The translations under genes were made by a program, and so were the position numbers. A stretch of 6,174 nt of DNA from a bacterium (GTDB lineage: Bacteria > Zixibacteria > MSB-5A5 > GN15 > FEB-12). The DNA lies in the NCBI GenBank assembly GCA_030640905.1, contig DAOWIM010000180.1, positions 1 through 6,174 of the forward strand, written 5' to 3'. The notes below the pieces were generated by a model, which did no database searches, was not told the DNA's origin, and saw only the letters and a program-made list of their open reading frames with translations. Numbering within the stretch: the first letter of the stretch is position 1; each line of letters begins with the position of its first letter. Of the stretch, positions 5,239 to 6,174 are shown one piece after another.

Positions 5239-6102
5239 GTGAACGCCGATGCTCGGCGCGGCATGAAGCTTGCTAAATGGACCGATATGGATATTGCCGG
5301 AATACCGAAAATCCAGATTGTAGCCGCCGACCGCCTCCATTCCTATGAGCGCGCCGATGGAGCTGAAACAGGGCAGGAGAATACCGCTGCTCTGATTCAC
5401 CATCCATTTCTCGCCACCGAAATTGGCGGCGGGGATTTTCTCCTGCTGGAAAAGACTGCCGAGGTTCAGGCCTGTGTCGATGTCGGTTTGGAGCACCTCC
5501 CGGTTCAGGTATGTTCGTCCGGCGAGATATCTGTCAAGAGCAGACGGTTGGGGCTGACGAAGTTCGATTATGATGACCTGGTCCGCCTTTGTTCTCGATA
5601 TCCTGACCAGATTGTCCTGAATCGAGATGGGGGGCAGGCGGAGAGTCCGCCTGCTGGTTTCCTGATGGCGCGTTTTGAATTCGAGGGTGCCGAGCCGATC
5701 ACTGTTTATCTGCGTAACTCAAGCCAGATTGGGTGTCCCTCGGCTCTGGAAAATCTCTTTAATGCAATCTCCGAGAAAGGCCGTTACGTTCAGGTTATTG
5801 ATCGGCGTCGCAGATCCGATGTTATCGCCGGAGCAGTATCGCCATCGGGTTACGTAGAGACACCGACTTTCTCGCTCTCTGATCTAAAAATCGCCGTTAC
5901 TGCTGACCGGTTGTTCCCGGCGGGGCTTCTTGATATCCGGGTCAATCGACGCGTGCTGAACATTGATTACCCGACCACCGTTCTCAGGTCCGAGATTTCA
6001 ATCGATGAAAAGGACCTGTTTTTGCGCGACCTGATCGCTTTTCGGGAGCAGAATCGCCGCACATCGTTTTATCGCGGGCAGGTTTTCCTGCTGAATCACT
6101 GA
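5239..6102 (+). CDS. Divergent ParB-like/SerK-SbnI-type protein
   Basis: This 287-residue protein shows no signal or membrane segment. The start is GTG 5239, with GAGG (5227-5230) eight bases upstream; ATG 5263 is an alternative lacking a good site. The N-terminal part looks like a ParB/sulfiredoxin-fold domain: KIQIVAADRLHSYE (24-37) corresponds to the entry strand and L..HE motif, and FLLLEKTAEVQACVDVGLEHLPVQV (67-91) to the block that normally reads as a strand, LDGxxR, helix and VPVQ. Here LEKTA replaces the LDG-R core. The C-terminal part (225-287: LFPAGLLDIRVNRRVLNIDYP, then EKDLFLRDLIAFREQNRRTSFYRG) follows the pattern of the C-terminal region of ParB-like proteins related to the serine kinases SbnI and SerK, but the usual G-I-T-R-H is G-L-L-D-I. 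It is probably a relative with altered or lost catalysis. The family link is from memory of motifs and needs a profile search. Confidence 0.6.
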   Translation: MNADARRGMKLAKWTDMDIAGIPKIQIVAADRLHSYERADGAETGQENTAALIHHPFLATEIGGGDFLLLEKTAEVQACVDVGLEHLPVQVCSSGEISVKSRRLGLTKFDYDDLVRLCSRYPDQIVLNRDGGQAESPPAGFLMARFEFEGAEPITVYLRNSSQIGCPSALENLFNAISEKGRYVQVIDRRRRSDVIAGAVSPSGYVETPTFSLSDLKIAVTADRLFPAGLLDIRVNRRVLNIDYPTTVLRSEISIDEKDLFLRDLIAFREQNRRTSFYRGQVFLLNH

Positions 6103-6123
6103 AAAAATTGTTGAAGGCAGGGG

Positions 6124-6174
6124 GTGCTCAGTGTAGGTTCTGTTATGAATCTCACGACTGGGGATTGGTGTGAC
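6124..6174 (+). CDS. Possible start of a further gene, cut by the window edge
   Basis: A frame opening at GTG 6124 (with GAAGG at 6113-6117, six bases upstream) or at ATG 6145 stays open to the end of the window, giving at most 17 residues (MLSVGSVMNLTTGDWCD). It begins 21 bases after the ParB-like gene. Nothing in so short a segment identifies a product, and it may not be a gene. Confidence 0.25.
   Translation, partial: MLSVGSVMNLTTGDWCD

Noticed and set aside
6111..6173. Short frame from TTG 6111 containing a CxxC (CRFC)
   Set aside because: It is only 20 codons, starts with TTG, and ends at TGA inside the window; no support for a real small protein.

Overview
The window comes from a bacterial chromosome with mid-range GC and dense coding, and all seven recognisable genes lie on the + strand. 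No phage, transposon, CRISPR or RNA genes are visible. The type II lipoprotein signal and the exported chelatase point to a diderm bacterium. The beta-rich 'GC-S' lipoprotein and the conserved-but-unnamed proteins recall uncultured lineages of the FCB group, such as candidate phylum Zixibacteria. That placement is an impression from protein style and was not tested.

Layout. (1) Positions 83-2038 form a likely transcription unit. A good sigma70-type promoter leads into ornithine carbamoyltransferase (argF, start at 161), then a 290-residue lipoprotein, and ends at a strong intrinsic terminator (2011-2038). (2) Positions 2086-2556 hold a PaaI-like hotdog thioesterase. Its promoter lies so close to the ATG that the mRNA may be leaderless. 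(3) Positions 2694-3206 encode an unrecognised 170-residue protein whose predicted layout resembles an RNase H fold without the usual acidic residues. (4) Positions 3236-5109 are the most interesting part. An AT-rich control region carries a near-consensus promoter followed by a perfect 9-3-9 palindrome that looks like a Fur box. Behind it lie an exported, two-domain CbiX-type chelatase and a class I SAM methyltransferase. A tiny SD-equipped reading frame sits in the gap between them and stops two bases before the methyltransferase ATG. (5) Positions 5239-6102 encode a 287-residue protein that looks like a divergent member of the ParB-like/SerK/SbnI group, with its signature motifs eroded. The final 70 bases may hold the start of another gene.

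How the genes relate. argF makes citrulline in arginine synthesis, and its lipoprotein neighbour has no obvious link to that. The chelatase-methyltransferase pair reads as an iron-responsive unit. Periplasmic chelatases of this superfamily have been tied to tetrapyrrole or haem handling, so a role in iron or haem acquisition is a reasonable inference, although the methyltransferase's substrate is unknown. The remaining genes appear to be independent single-gene units.
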